Positions 1 through 30,559 are shown, counted from the stretch's first letter. The stretch is 64,000 bases of DNA from Paraescarpia echinospica (GCA_020002185.1 CM034534.1:19475337-19539336), one strand, 5' to 3'. Made by a program: numbers and translations. Notes: generated by a model from the sequence alone, not told the origin.

Positions 1-300
1 AGCTTCTGTTCAGCGCCCCTTCGCCGTCGGTTCGCTCACACGTGACACCAGAAGACGGGGCAGGAAGGGGGTGGCTGAAGATTTTTCGCGGCCACGTTCA
101 TAACATTTTAGGCAACAGCCTCGATTTGCACCCCCTTAAGGATGGCAAGAAACAGCTTCTCGCTCTCCAAAAACTTCTGCTAATTACATTATAAAATGCA
201 CCCCATTCCATAAATATTGAGGGACTAATCCTATATCCAGGCCACACTGGGACGGCGGTAATGGGTAATTGGGGAAATAAGCATTATAGAGTAATATATC
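1..300. other. No gene recognised
   Basis: I see no convincing coding signal, RNA gene or repeat in this stretch, which ends at the start of a GT-rich minisatellite. Confidence 0.4.
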
Positions 301-304
301 GTCA

Positions 305-425
305 CCGGTGTGTGTGTGTGCGTGTGTGCGTGTGTGCGTGTGTGCGTGTGTGCGTGTGTGCGTGTGTGCGTGTGTGCGTGTGTGCGTGTGTACGTGTGTG
401 CGTGTGTGCGTCCGTGCGTGCGTGT
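305..425. repeat. (GTGTGTGC)n minisatellite
   Basis: About 120 bases of an octamer, mostly gtgtgtgc, with a few substitutions towards the right end, followed by a run of C at about 444-454. The same octamer array recurs at 12604-12762 inside the PKS gene. Reverse-strand open frames here are low-complexity His-Thr translations and are not genes. Confidence 0.95.
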
Positions 426-576
426 GTATGACGTGACCGTGTGCCCCCCCCCCCCGACCCTTTTGAATGTGCCCCAGTGAGACTGAAGATACGGCGACGA
501 ACATTTCTTCAACAGCACCCCCACCCCGTCTTCGTTGACACAGTCGAGCTAGCCGAGCCAGCGCAGAAGCTGAAGA

Positions 577-694
<118 letters not shown>

Positions 695-714
695 TTTGCA
701 TATATGTACTGTTG

Positions 715-1395
715 TCTTTTATGTGCATTCTTCACTGGTTGCCTGTAGCACACATAATCGATTTTAAGCTATTAGTGTTTACATATAAAGCTGTGCATGG
801 CGATGTCCCGAAATATTTATGCGACCTTGTATGCCCATACAAACCAATACGAGCCCTGAGCTCTGCCAACAATGACATGTTAACGGTCCTGCGGACTCAT
901 GTCAAAGCTGGGGAGAGTTCGTTTGCGGTCGCCGCGGCGACTTTGTGGAACACTTTGCCTAATGACATTAAAACGTCTGTTTGTTTCTCTACTTTCAAGG
1001 CACGCTTAAAGACTCGTTTGTTTCGACACTCGTTCTTGTCCAGTGTGGCATAGTTTAGTCTCTGCATTGATTTGTTTTATATCTCTTATGTCTTAATTAA
1101 TCTATTTATATATTTATGTTATGCCTACATGTACATTAGTTCAGTTAAATGAATTGACAATGTCTTATTTCTACATAGAACTGTAGCTAAGATCATTATT
1201 TTAGTATATTTATTGAATTACTGTATTTATTTGTATTTTACTAATATTAATTTTATAAGAATTTCTTTTAGAAAATGCATGTTTATTTAGCCATCATTAT
1301 TACCTCTATCTGGGTTCTACATGTTGTAAAGCGCCATGAATAATTTATAATTGGATCTGGCGCTATATTAAATAAAATATACTATTATTATTATA
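715..1395 (+). mobile_element. 5'-truncated LINE, C-terminal ORF2 and 3' tail
   Basis: The frame ending at 1053 carries the conserved C-terminal segment of L2/CR1-type non-LTR retrotransposons: LHWLPV, then FK..VFTYKAVHGDVPKYL, then a segment ending AAATLWNTLPNDIK, then FKARLKTRLFRHSF. After the stop comes an AT-rich 3' UTR. It ends in a tail typical of these elements: two short complementary blocks (aagcgccatg and tggcgctata), then aaataaaata and a (TAT)n run at about 1381-1395. The RT palm and endonuclease are absent, so this is a dead 5'-truncated insertion. Its 3' tail is 3' to the stop as expected for plus orientation. The clade assignment is by motif memory only. Confidence 0.8.
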
Positions 1396-1397
1396 TA

Positions 1398-1800
1398 GTA
1401 GTAGACGTCCTGCAGTCTCGTGAGACCATGGAGCAGCGCCCTGATTTCGATGTCGCTAATCAGTTTATAGAGCAGCGTCTGTTGTGGCTGTAGAGGCCGA
1501 TTCTTGAGTGGCAGTCCGTGCTGCATCTGTTGCACTTGAAGGCGCTCTCTGCTCTGTTTTCAGTCGGAGTGTTCTTCCTGCGGATATGTTTTCTACTGCT
1601 AGCATGCGGAGACTCCCCTCTCCTCTTTTGATACCTCTGTGTAGTTCCTGCCTCTATATGGATCGGTCTCCAGCAAGCTCCTCCCAGTTGTCAACATCCA
1701 TGTCTAGTGCCTTCAAGTCTCGCTTGCATACGTCCTTGAAGCGCAGATGGGAACGTCCTGCAGCTCTCTTTCCAGTGGCTAGCTGTCCGTAGAGGACGAC
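1398..1800 (-). mobile_element. LINE ORF2 C-terminal fragment with zinc-knuckle end
   Basis: Read on the minus strand from 1800, the frame gives LYGQLATGKRAAGRSHLRFK, then DVCKRDLKALDMDVDNWEEL. This is the segment that follows the RT in several invertebrate LINEs. After a stop and a frame change it ends in a Cys/His module: C-N-R-C, then HSRIGLYSHNRRC. Frames are broken, so it is a relic. It lies tail-to-tail with the neighbouring LINE fragment, with TAG triplets between them. Confidence 0.6.
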
Positions 1801-3010
1801 TAGTGACAAGAATTTAAGATAGCTTCTGACACTGTGATGAATACAAGATAAAACGTCTGTGATTGCTAAGAACTAACTAAACAAAACTACTGGATAAACC
1901 TAAGCTGAAAGAAACTGTACAAAATATACATCCCCATGCAAGTGTATAGGTATAGGTATCAATCGATACTTGTGGACAAATACATGGCGTCTTGTCAAGA
2001 TTAAGTAACCTCAAGTATAACTAGCATAATATCTATCCAATCCAGGACAGTATGATGTGTATGCAGTGAACAAATAAAGCAGAAGAAAGTTATACTTTTA
2101 TATTAATATTTATTGTAAATGCATTCTAGTTACCGACAGTACTTTGCTACTCTTGACATGACAACACTGTTTCACGAGTTCTGACATAAAATATGTGGCC
2201 TGTCACAGCAAAGTGGGTATTAAGTCCACGTATCACGAGTTTTAAAATAATACGTCATTTGTTGAAATAGCTTCGTAGTTGTTGATCTAGAGCTAACATT
2301 GAAGCAAAGTTTATCAGTAACAACGTTTTGAGAAACAAGGTAATTTTTACCTATACTAGCTATTGTTTTTTCAATCTAAATGTATGTGTTTTACCAGTTT
2401 GGATTGTTTGCTGAGGACAATAAACTAGACATTGAAAGACGAGATAATAAGGTGTTCATTCCTGCCAAAATCGCAACATTGAAGGAACATGATTTACAGT
2501 CTACAGAGCTATGTTTATCTCGTGTCGAGAATGTACCCGTGCGACGTAAAACCCGGTTCAATGTGGCGGGTTACATGTTTCACTTACGTAGTTATTGAGT
2601 GTTTCTAGAACACAAACACAAACGTAAATACAATATTATATCGCCCACACCGAGTAAATGAAATGCTATGCGTTCGCGTAAGAACGTCTCAACCCTTCTT
2701 GCTGTGAACACATTGCAAAATAAGATAGTTCGTTGCATGTCAGTCGTTGTTTTCATAAGGATACAAAAAGTCAGTATTGTAGTGCTCCACTGTGCTACAA
2801 TTATGTCAGGCAATTTCACCTTGTGTGCAAAGGTGCGATTCGGTTTTAAAAGAAAATGTGCAATTTGATGTTTGTTTTAACGCCGACTTGCCCGTCATTT
2901 GTTGCACGAAGAAGACGGATTATGTCTTCGTAGACAGGAGAGCGTTCCACCAATGCCACGTGCAGGTGGGGTGAACAAGCCACTAGGAATGTAACTCAGT
3001 GCGCAGCAGT
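1801..3010. other. Intergenic, no gene seen
   Basis: AT-rich DNA downstream of the PKS gene. Frames up to about 75 codons exist on both strands, but none shows a recognisable domain, splice structure or repeat. I see nothing to annotate. Confidence 0.5.
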
Positions 3011-3015
3011 AATGT

Positions 3016-3021
3016 TTTATT
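3016..3021 (-). promoter_or_regulatory. Candidate poly(A) signal of the PKS gene
   Basis: AATAAA on the minus strand, about 240 bases downstream of the PKS stop codon. It is the first canonical hexamer I see after the stop. Cleavage would be expected near 3000. Confidence 0.55.
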
Positions 3022-3261
3022 CTGCAAATATGCCCTTTCCATGTTCGTATCTAATTATAGCGTGCAACAAATCCTAAAAGGGGATACCATCTAAATTCTA
3101 CTCGTGATTGATTCGTCTACCATGTGTGCGGAATTGAAACAGCAATTTATCCCAATAGAGATGGCCAAAACAAATCACATATTTATGAAAGGAAACACCA
3201 CCTTTGTTCATATATATACGTGGACAAATGAAAGCGTGGTCACGCGCCGTCCTTAATCTTG

Positions 3262-20730
<17,469 letters not shown>

Positions 20731-20754
20731 GTTGATGGCTGCCTTGTTTAGTCT

Positions 20755-20822
20755 TTAGCCATATCTGGTTACTTGACAGAGTATCGTTGCAGTTCGTTCT
20801 TCATGCATATAGTTTGTCGTCG
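20755..20822 (-). promoter_or_regulatory. PKS 5' leader with two overlapping upstream ORFs
   Basis: If transcription starts near 20822, the leader holds ATGs at 20808 (17 codons, stop at 20755) and 20804 (11 codons, stop at 20769). Both end before the main ATG. They could dampen translation. The transcript start is inferred from the TATA box only. Confidence 0.35.
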
Positions 20823-20845
20823 ATGCAATCGATGGATTGGCCAGC

Positions 20846-20852
20846 TTTTATA
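20846..20852 (-). promoter_or_regulatory. TATA box of the PKS promoter
   Basis: TATAAAA on the minus strand. A start about 30 bases downstream would fall near 20822, leaving a short leader before the ATG at 20730. A promoter with a good TATA box suits a regulated or tissue-restricted gene. Confidence 0.6.
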
Positions 20853-21139
20853 AGAGCTTACGGACAACTGTGGGAGTTACGCAAGCATAGCACGCGCTTC
20901 GTTTCAGCCAATGGCATTGCACATAGGCGTACCTGAACACACATAGAGCCAATGGACTCATTTTCATTGACATCACCGAAACCCAAGCATCGTTCTGCGG
21001 AACAGGAAGTGAAAATGCGGAAAAATATTTCCAAGTGGAGTTTTCAGCTCTTAATGATTATGCTTTATTTAATATCTTTTGTCGAATCGACATTTTTCGA
21101 AAGTGACACCAGCATATACTTTGAGACAGCATAGAACGT

Positions 21140-21910
21140 AATTCATTTTAGCAAGTTACCTGATTAGAAGCAGATTCAATTATGTTGATGTTACCCAAAA
21201 TATGCATTCGTATTAAACATCTACACATTAATACGCTAATTTTGGATTAGTAGAAGTGTTTCTCCTCCGAGACATCTAGGTGCATTACCTCGTTTTACGG
21301 TCATTCGCTTAACCACTGGTCCCTAATCTACCATTTGGCGAAGCATTTAAAAAAACACGAAGGGGGTTATTCAAAGTTACAAATGTAGTTGTAAAATACA
21401 CGTGGTAATCTTTCATATATGCATGATATCTGATACACGTAATTTTATAATTATAATCTTGTTCAGATTAAAGGCCGTCTGCAAGGTTAGATAGCGCAGA
21501 CTATTTTTCTTAATATTATATTTTGGGCAACATATTGTGCACGACCTTTCGATAATCTCTTACTTCTTACTAGACAGCATATATGCCAGTATGCATTTAC
21601 TAACAAAAGGTCCATTCCAAAGTACGATGACTGACATGGTGTTCTTTGTTTGACATGAGGCTGTACTGGAATTTGTTTCCCCTCGTAAGGGTATGGTGAC
21701 GTTTTGCGACGTGTGATGTGGTTTGTATAGTAATAACTTAATCCCAGGGGAACGAGTGACATGTACGTGAATGATGTTATTTCTTGTTGTCTGTGTTGTT
21801 TGTCATGAAGAAGGAAGATTATGTCAACACGACAGACACGAACACCCATCGTGCAAGACAATTGGCTAAAACGTAACACGTGATGTGCATAAGTAATTCC
21901 TCTGTTTTAT
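21140..21910. repeat. Dispersed segment homologous to 27810-28760
   Basis: Shared blocks in the same order: agttacctgatta, atatgca.tcgtattaaacat, tttgtttgacatgaggctgt and cccatcgtgcaa.a.aattggctaaa. No domain is recognised in either copy. Confidence 0.7.
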
Positions 21911-22609
21911 ATATATATCCATGGCGTTCATAGGAACAACAAAAACAACAATGATAACAATAATAAATGCTTAGTTTACATAAGCGTACATTTGCTATCA
22001 CGTACGCACCCGCAAACAAACACGATGTCGATGTGTTTGGGGCCATTCATTAATTATGTCTCGCTTGGTGAGAGGTCGGGGGTCTCCGAACAAGCGATAC
22101 GAAGCTTTACATGGGGCAGGATATCTTGGTAGTAAGGGTTACGTAAAGATTAAAAACAAAGCTATTGATACCAGACTAATGTTATTAATAAACTTCGTCG
22201 TGCTAGTGATAAGTTCATGGAGTGCACGAATTCGTATAGCGTCATTTTATTAGTCGGAGGGAGGACTTCTGGGGAAAACGTCTGGGGGATGTTCTTATTC
22301 AAAATCCGTGTGGTGTGGGCGAAGTTAATAGCTGTGGAGATGGAACCGAGGCTCATGTATGGCTTCGTTCCCCAGAGAACATAAATACTCCGCTGTAGGC
22401 TTAATTATATAATCACGTTATTGTAATTACTAGCTGGATAGATGTAGGCTAGTAAAGTGAAACATATATTTCGATGTGTTAGTTCATAAGTATAGGCATA
22501 CAGTGAGGTCATCGGGGTAATCGTTGGGAGCTTAACCTTAACCGTAAACAAACCCAGCTATTACCAACCCCAACCACAGCTGACTGTAACCCCAACTAAT
22601 AATAATAAT

Positions 22610-22880
22610 AATAATCTTAACACTAATTAATAATGACATTTCACACTAACTATTTATTCCCGTCATCATCCAATCATAACTGACTCCAATCATAACTAAT
22701 AATAATAATATTACCCTAATGGATAACGGCATTTCACAATAACTATTTATTCTCGTCATCTGATTGGTTCCAACAATTACCCTAACTCCAACCACTGGTA
22801 ATGGTAGTAACCTTAACCTAATTAATAAGGTAATTTCACAATAACTGTTTATTCCCATCGTCTGATTGATTATAACGATT
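22610..22880. repeat. About 98-bp minisatellite, three degenerate units
   Basis: The block catttcacaataactatttattc..gtcat recurs at about 22635, 22731 and 22831, with (AAT)n interruptions. The sequence between 21910 and 22610 shows nothing recognisable. Confidence 0.75.
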
Positions 22881-23654
22881 ATGCAACAGCTGAACTGTCG
22901 TGAAAGACCCGTTGATCACGTCAGCATCACTTGTGTGACTCTTGCCGAGAGCCATTCATTTGAATATGAATAATCGTGTTCTTTTAATTACGTTTATTGT
23001 GGGTTTCGTTTTCCTTATTCCTAGTTTGTGTCATTTCATCAAGATTGTCTCAGTCACCGAATCCCCCCAGGATAGGTTGTGTATTCACTCCTCGTGGCGC
23101 AGTATCGGCGCAGTGAACGTATGACGCATTATGCAGTAGTGTTGTCACACATGGCAGCTAGCCGACGACTGTATGGAAACTATTGTTATACCTTTGGTCA
23201 AAACAAGTCTGGTGACCTGAGTGCTGTTAACAACTACATACATTGCGCTTGTCTAAGTTGCTTCTAAGATTTTTGAATTTATGTTGCGTGAACTTGAAGT
23301 GTATATTAATTTATCAATATCTAGACAACTATCTTAGCTACGTGCATTGCCTAAATCCCAGATGTGCGGAGTGCAATTCAATATTTGTTTACTCTTTATA
23401 TCTGTTTGGATCCGCACAAATTTCTTATCATTGTTTTCTAACAGTAATTTCCTACAATAATTCGTTTCCTTCTCCATCGCATCATACACTCGTGATAATC
23501 ACTGTATACGTGTGTGTAAATATATTTCGAAATATATGTTTATGGGGTCACAGGAAGACGATATATAAAATGCCATGTGCTCACCATGCAACTCAACATT
23601 AATTTGTAAAAGGTTGTTTTGTGTATGTATATTGTTATGTTGTTGATTTGATTT

Positions 23655-23716
23655 AAATATATAAATATATGTATATATATATATAAATATATATATATAT
23701 ATGTAACAACTATATG

Positions 23717-23751
<35 letters not shown>

Positions 23752-23853
23752 CATACATACACACACACACATATATATATATAAATGTATATGTATATAT
23801 ATATATACATATACATTTATATATATGTGTGTGTGTGTATGTGTGTATGTATG

Positions 23854-23890
<37 letters not shown>
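23655..23890. repeat. (TA)n/(TG)n/(CA)n compound microsatellite
   Basis: Long AT dinucleotide tracts with central CA and TG stretches arranged as a near-palindrome. Reverse frames here are low-complexity Tyr-Ile translations. Confidence 0.95.
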
Positions 23891-23891
<1 letters not shown>

Positions 23892-24439
23892 TTACATATA
23901 GTTGTCTCCGTTTGTAGTCTATTTTACACTGAGTTGTGTTGGGCTAATTGCTTATGTCTACAATGAACAGCATGGGATGTCTTACTTTTGTATTACCTTG
24001 AATTAAATCGAGATTAAATGCCCTTTCATATCGAAAGTTTATGGCCGACGAGTCAAAACCAGACTTACAACACTGCGCCAATAGCGCCTTTTAAAATTCT
24101 CGATTCGTGACATGGCTTCATTCTGCCGCGCCGGCTAAAATATATAATAGCTTCAGGGGCCGCTCTAGACGCAGTGCCTATACAGAAGCACCAGCAAGAA
24201 ATTTCCGCATGCGGTGTCTGTGCAGCGACGCGGAAAGTCGACGTTGTGTTCAGTCAAGCGTCACGATCTGGCACCTCCCGTGGCATCGCGTTAGCAATTT
24301 AAAAACCAAGCGATCCACTAAGGGGTGGTCGAAGAAATCCACACCAATACCTAACATTACACACGGTGCACTGGTTTTGTTATCACCACGGATCGCGAGG
24401 AAATATAACCGCAACAGTCGTGGTTTTTTGACACCGCAA

Positions 24440-25910
24440 ACTTATAAGTTCATCCGAAAGTGTCGTTTCTTGTTTCGCCACTTAAATGCGATTCCGTGTT
24501 TCTATGGGGTGGGTGTCAGTGACTAATTAGCGATCAGCTTACCAAACGGTAATATGAGCCTAGAAAATTATAGTTTTGTAGTGCACCCCTAACATTAGTT
24601 TTCACCTGCCTAAGATGTTGCTAATGGCCGACGGATACCCACTGAGGTGGACACCAGTTATGAAAATGTGTGTTTTGGCTTGGAGGCCATTTTGAGATAA
24701 CCACTAAATCAAATTTCGTCATATCTTAGTATCTACGTCACATGAAATCAGATCAAATTTTGGTGTCAATATATAGAGTTTATGGATCACACATTTGTAC
24801 ATTTAAACTTCTAATACATTCACGTCTGCCATTTTTTTTAATGTGGTAGTCGTCAGTACAAATGTCACCATATCTTACCATTATATCTACGTCACATGGA
24901 GTTGTCATTTCTACGTATGTTTATATAGTTGAGGGCAGCAATTTAAAATATGGTTGATGTTTGTCGACATTCGTATATTCGCGGCGACAATTTGTCGCAT
25001 ATATATGCCGCGCTGTAAGTATCTAATTACAGCACATGCATACTTGCATGCTGATGATGTCATTGTCATTTGATTATCATTAAAAACCTACAATGACAAC
25101 ATCCGACATTACCGATAGACAATCTGTCCTTGTTCTTCAGCACTAGGTTCAAACAAATAACACACACATGACGTCTTCCACCGTACGTCACATTCAAAGA
25201 AAAAATCTCGCCAACATGCGATGACGTAAGACGCACAGGACTCGCAGCTGCCAAGGCAGGACCGGCGGATGTATGACCCGCGTGGCTTCTCTAGGAAATC
25301 AACGTTTTGTATGTATGCATGGGGCGTCTGCACTGAAAACATTGGAGTACCTGCAACGGACTTGTTCGATCACCCCTCGTGGCGTTCGCTCAGGTTTCTA
25401 ATGGTTGATAAATGTCACAATTCAGACTTGCTCTATCTAGTGATATTTACTCTTGCATGTATATGTTTATATTTGTATTATGCGTTGCACGGGTAGAAAC
25501 ACAGTTTTCTTGCGAAGAACAATAACGTATTTTTTATATATAGTTATCTTTATTTCCAGACTGTTGGTGAGGCAATTGAATGACAGCGAATTCATATGCT
25601 TGCGATAAGTACAAATTTGTAACGTTTGTTGCAAGTTTGTGCAACATACTGTCTAACAGTGAACGAGTATTATCAGGAAAAGGTGCTGTTTTATTTTATA
25701 TTCTAAAACAACCGAAAACAGATTTGCCAATGTAATACTGTTAAAAGCCACTCTTCAATTCAAAGATGATATACACCGTGTTCAGGCCCAGAATCTAAAC
25801 AAGTTAATTTATCTAACCAACTGTTTCTATTAGTTTAGACGGTTTTTTTGGCAAACGTAGTTATGCATATCATTAAGTACAAATGTCACATATTGGAAGT
25901 ATTATATTTT
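24440..25910. repeat. Dispersed segment with degenerate internal repeats, homologous to 30870-31900 and 34310-34830
   Basis: Blocks shared with 30870 onward: gcgattccgtgttt.tatgggg, tttggtgtcaat, gtcgtca.tacaaat and atctacgtc.c.tggag. Blocks shared with 34310 onward: ttggtg.ggcaa.tgaa and ttcaaagatga. The unit 'detectable motif plus atctacgtcacatgga plus gcgatttcaaatat' repeats inside each copy. A 139-codon open frame at 24107-24526 overlaps its left end, is very basic and matches nothing I know. Confidence 0.7.
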
Positions 25911-26429
25911 ATTTGTTTACCATATACATGTAATTATAAAGATGTCACTGTCGCCATTAAAAAGCAGTGTTATATCTACAATCTACTGTTCCGGCGAATA
26001 CCTCCGGACATAGTATGGATACACTTATTTATCCTTTAACAATGTCTGTGACATTAATGTCGCCGTGAGCCTAAGAAGTAAAAGGCTAATTTAAATGCTA
26101 GTGTCTCTCGATCCAGATGGCTTCATTCGACATCAATAGTGTTATTGTGCGACACCCAATGTGTATGTGTGTGCGTGTGTTTGCGTGTGTGTGCGTGTGT
26201 GCGTGCGTACGTGTGTGTGCGTGAGCGTGTGCGTGTGCATGTGTGTGCGTACAAGTACTTAGATATATTCCATGGTATTACGGAGGAAAAAAATATATAA
26301 CCTTATGGTAAACATGGCATAATATATGATAAATAACGAAAAGTTAAATATGGTAGTCGCTATCGAGGAACCACCTTTTGTAATAAAACTTTAACTGAAT
26401 CAATACATCACCTAATTCAATTCTTCCAG
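25911..26429. other. Non-coding, GT-rich patch, no gene seen
   Basis: Contains a degenerate (TGTGCG) patch at about 26160-26250 and AT-rich sequence. No gene, RNA or element boundary is recognised. Confidence 0.4.
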
Positions 26430-27745
26430 AAAAAGAAGAAAAAACATAATGTGTATGCATGTGTGTAGTGCGAGCAAGCTTACATGATTATTGTGTTTGT
26501 CGTTAAGGCACTGTTTTGTACAATATCAAGTTGACAAGTGGTTGTCGGTTCTTAATTTGCATACATATATATAGCAATTTTGCCTTGTGCATGTTACTTG
26601 ATAGTTTAAAAAAAATAAAGTTTAACATACTTGGCAAATCCTTGTGAACTATGTGTACTAAGCTTTTCTTTGACTATAATAAAATTATCAGGAATGTTAT
26701 TTAATTAAAAGTGGCAAATTATGCCTAATACATTTCTTAGCAAATTCATGTTTAATTTTATAAGTGTATATTTTATTCGTGACTCTTGTATCATGATTTT
26801 GTACCTCATAGTTAAACATTATCCTCCAGTTTTGTAAATAAACTAGTAAGTCATTGTGTAAATATTTATAATAAAATTTTAATTGTTGTAATTTAAGGAT
26901 GTCATCTACTTTTTAAAAGTTGAGTTTTTTGTGAAGTGGTTCTGTGTGGGAAGTATAATTACTTAAGGTGAAAATTCTCAGGGCTTTTTTGAAGTGTTAT
27001 TATTCTATTTGATTGAAAGCCCCACGCCATGATGCAATAATTAATGTGTGGCACTATTACATAATTATATAATATTATTTTAATATGAAAAGGTAACACA
27101 TGTTTCAATTTATTTAAAATACAAATTTTTTAGAACAAGCATTTTATATTTTTTCAGTGTGCTTTTTCTAGTTTAGATTTTGTATCTATAATTAAACCAA
27201 AAACATTAAATTCTTTGACTTGTTCAATATTTACATTGTCTATCTTCAGAGTAAGTGTGTGCATATTTTTCTTTGCCTTTTGAAATGTCATGTATTTAGA
27301 TTTTGCTATGTTTAGCGATAATTTATTTATTTTGAGCCATTCGTTTATTTTTAAAAGTTCTTCATTTATTAAAGATTCTAAATTTTTGTCATATATTTTA
27401 TCGCTAAAAGTGTTTAGTGTACTTGATAGAGTTGTATCATCAGCATAAATTATGAAATTTAACATTTTACTGGCTTGTGCAAAATCATTGATATATATAT
27501 ATATATATGATGAATAATAGGGGTTCTAAGATTGAGCCTTGTGGTACACCTGTTGTTATTGATAACATATTTGATATTTATATTGTCAATTTCCGTATAT
27601 TGTTTACGATTTGTTAGGTAACTGCTGAATAAGTTCAAATTTGTTCCATGTATACCATAATATTTCAATTTGTCAATTAAAATTAAATGCTCAATGGTAT
27701 TAAAGGCTTTGGAAAGATCTAGGTAAATATAGTCTATAATAGTAT
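26430..27745 (-). mobile_element. 5'-truncated LINE, third copy of the 36-40 kb family
   Basis: Minus-strand frames give FIIYADDTTLSSTLNTFSD (RT active site YADD), LKINEWLKINKLSLNIAKSK and YMTFQKAKKN, preceded by [20 protein letters not shown]. The C-terminal and 3' UTR parts (26700-27000) resemble 45540-45830 of the copy at 44.95-48.8 kb. Endonuclease is absent and frames are broken. Confidence 0.82.
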
Positions 27746-27809
27746 ATATAATATATAGAACCGACAGTCTGCGCGAAAAGAACTTTGCGATAGCTTCGAA
27801 CGCTATTCC

Positions 27810-28760
27810 CTTTAAGTTACCTGATTAAAACCCGAAGTAAATTGAGTTGACGTTTATAAAAAATATGCAGTCGTATTAAACATGTACTAAAACTTAATTC
27901 ACTAAATTTTGGGGGGCATGAATATGCTTAACGGAAGCAAGTTTAACATCTAGATACTGCAACGATAATAACAGTTACTTTTGGCGTGTTGCTCTATGGT
28001 TGAGTACAAGATAGTGACATATGAATATCAGCGAAAGTAGATTACTAAAAACAAGTAGCTTAGATCTCGTGAAAAGCACGTAATGGTAGGTTGGAGACTG
28101 AATATTGGTTCGAGACTATTCATCTTATAAAATTACAGATCTAGTAAGTTCGCCATATGGTTATCACGTATCGCGGGGGAATAAACCGATACAGTGGCTT
28201 TATCAGTCGAGCAGAACCCGTAAGAATATTAAAAACAAACGTTCATTTTACCACATGTCCACTACACTAAATGCATATGTTTGCCTATTTTAATTTAGCA
28301 GCAAACACATCTTTCACCGATGCGTTGACCGCTTTAACGGGGACAGAATAAACAGATAATTCGGTTGGATATTATGCAACATTCATGACTCAAGATCACA
28401 CTGAAAAGGAATCAAACAAATTGCCTGTGACAAAATATACGTGCCTAATCTTCCACCTGCACGATATACGATACACCCAATTATATGTTTACAATCGTAT
28501 TAAGATGAAGGGTCGCTTGCTAGATTACACTGACTATCTCGGTCTCGATGATATATTTTGGTCAACGTATTGTTCGACATTCTCGTCATTCGTTCTAGAT
28601 AGCATCTAGCACAGCAAGTGTTTTCCAGCTAAAAGGGATGATTTCAAAAGTAACGATGACTCACTTTGTTATTTGTTTGACATGAGGCTGTGCTAGAATT
28701 TATACCCATCGTGCAAAATAATTGGCTAAACATTATCACCAGGTATGCATGTAATTTCGT
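27810..28760. repeat. Dispersed segment homologous to 21140-21910
   Basis: Second copy of the segment described at 21140-21910. Short frames inside it do not resemble known proteins. Confidence 0.7.
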
Positions 28761-28797
28761 TGTCTACTCTTCTATGGCTTTTATAATAATACTACTA

Positions 28798-28905
28798 CTT
28801 GCCCCAGGTTCGACACGGCAGCATGAGATTCGAACCCGAGTTATCTCGGTCAAGAGTCCGATGCTCTAAACACTGCGCTACTGCGCTCCACTTGCAGGAT
28901 GGCAT
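28798..28905 (-). mobile_element. tRNA-derived SINE, copy 1
   Basis: On the minus strand: gagcgcagtagcgcagtgtt (A-box region), then gactcttgaccgag, then cgggttcgaatctc (B box), ending gtcgaacctggggcaag. Related copies lie at 33455-33545 (minus) and 29940-30025 (plus). The tRNA-like folding is degenerate and there is no CCA-compatible acceptor stem, so this is not a functional tRNA. Confidence 0.7.
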
Positions 28906-29034
28906 CGGTATAGTCACACGTTTTGGAAAAATCGAAACCAAGTAAGCCAAGATACAGTTTTCATAAACTTAAATGTTACTCAAACTTTGCACCAGTCACT
29001 GTGACCTTTTTACGCTATTCATCTCCACGTTTTT

Positions 29035-29850
29035 GCAGTCATACGTAAGCTATAGCAGTTAACCCGACGTCACGGTCTGTGATTCCGTTGGCTGTGTCTG
29101 CGAGCATTCATTGCTTCCTGTTCCAGTGATTGATGTTTCAACAGCGGCACCAAAGCCGGGCACTGATTCCGTGACACCGCAGCTCGATACCCCGCTACTG
29201 TTGCCATCGGGCGAGTTATCTGTCTACTGTAACGACATTTTTTTCTGCTGAATTGGCGGTTTGACGTAAATGGCTTACGCACCTTTCTTGATTTGCGGCG
29301 TGCGTCACTGACACTTCGCATGTCCTGTGTGTCCTGCTTTTGGAAGGTGATCTGCTTTGATGGGACGTTTGTCGTATTCCTGCTTTTAATTTTTTTCCAT
29401 TACGTTAAATTTTAACTTCAGTTTTCAACCACAAGTAAGAGCTGTATTAAAAAGATGGTGTATGCTGCATAAAATAGCCTCCTACTTATTTTACTTAACA
29501 CCTCTGACACTCATTTATTTGATTCGCTACATGAATATCATGCACAATTAATTCTGAATAGCAACGATAGCCACATACATTTCTGGATCTGACTCGCAAC
29601 ATTTTCGTTAAATGAAATTTATTAAAGGTACATCTTAATTGTTAAATGCAAAATAACTTTGAACATCACCGGTCACATCAACGTACGCAATTAGCATACT
29701 CGGCAAGTGCAGGGTGCACATTATGTTAACTTCTTCACTATTTTATCGCTAGAAAGGCTTGCCGCAAAATGACAACAATTTGACATTTTGTTATGAAGTA
29801 TTTCAATAAATTGTTTCTGGTGAGATGACATTGAAACATACACACCTTAT
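29035..29850. repeat. Dispersed segment homologous to PKS intron 2 (16450-17420)
   Basis: Second copy of the segment described at 16450-17420, in the same orientation. It contains no PKS exon sequence, so it does not show duplication of the gene itself. Confidence 0.75.
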
Positions 29851-29939
29851 GCAATAGCAACATAAAAACCATTTATAAAAAGATAAGTTCTTACATAGTG
29901 CGATATCAAGTTCTGTGAGTTGCTGCGCACACGGGACGC

Positions 29940-30027
29940 CTTGAAATAGTGATTAACACATTGGACTCTGAATCGAGATAATCCGGGTGCAAATCCTCTA
30001 CATGTCATTTAGAACCTTTGGCAAGAT
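29940..30027 (+). mobile_element. tRNA-derived SINE, diverged copy
   Basis: cttgaaatagtgattaacac, then ggactctgaatcgagataat, ccgggtgcaaatcc (degenerate B box) and agaacctttggcaag, matching the 28.8 and 33.5 kb copies from end to end at lower identity. Confidence 0.5.
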
Positions 30028-30559
30028 CGTTCGTTCAACGCTGCTCTACTTCATTCAGCTGGCCATAGACAGAGGTTGACATTTCTGTTGAATAGTCTTC
30101 GTGCGGTAACTGCACCGTACGTGGGTGAATGCGTGAAAGTAAAATGGATAGCGCATCGAGGAATCCGAAGGACGAGATATCGCGCCATATGGGCCTGTAG
30201 GAAATTACCTTTTCATATTTAAATGGGCAAACTTCGTATGTAAACCCGTACAAGGAAACACATACGCATGCATTGGATTAAAAGTAAACTATTTATAAAT
30301 AATTTTACTTCTATAACAACAACAATGTTTTCTTTACAAATGGCTTTCTTAATATGCCAACTTATACAAAAGTATTAAATACTCTGCGCACCTACTTAGT
30401 CTAAGGATATGACACATGTGCACTGACGAACTTTTTTGTGTCGCATTTCAAAGCCCAATAGAAAGACACAGTGTGTCACGCAAGACATGCTGCTACACGC
30501 TACAAGTGTTCACTTACAAGTGCTACATGCTACAAGGGTTCAATTGAATCGCGTCGTCT

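Noticed and set aside
20952..21134. 60-codon plus-strand frame with a signal-peptide-like stretch, divergent from the PKS promoter
   Set aside because: Short, no homology and no supporting splice or poly(A) context. Hydrophobic stretches like this arise by chance in AT-rich DNA.
24107..24526. 139-codon basic open frame
   Set aside because: No recognised domain, overlaps a dispersed repeat segment, and the homologous segment at 30.9 kb does not keep the frame.
28798..28905. Functional tRNA gene on the minus strand
   Set aside because: Head is tRNA-like but no closed cloverleaf. Multiple diverged copies with the same non-tRNA 3' block show a SINE.
29035..29850. Second PKS gene copy upstream
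   Set aside because: Homology covers only intron 2 sequence. No KS exon is found next to it.
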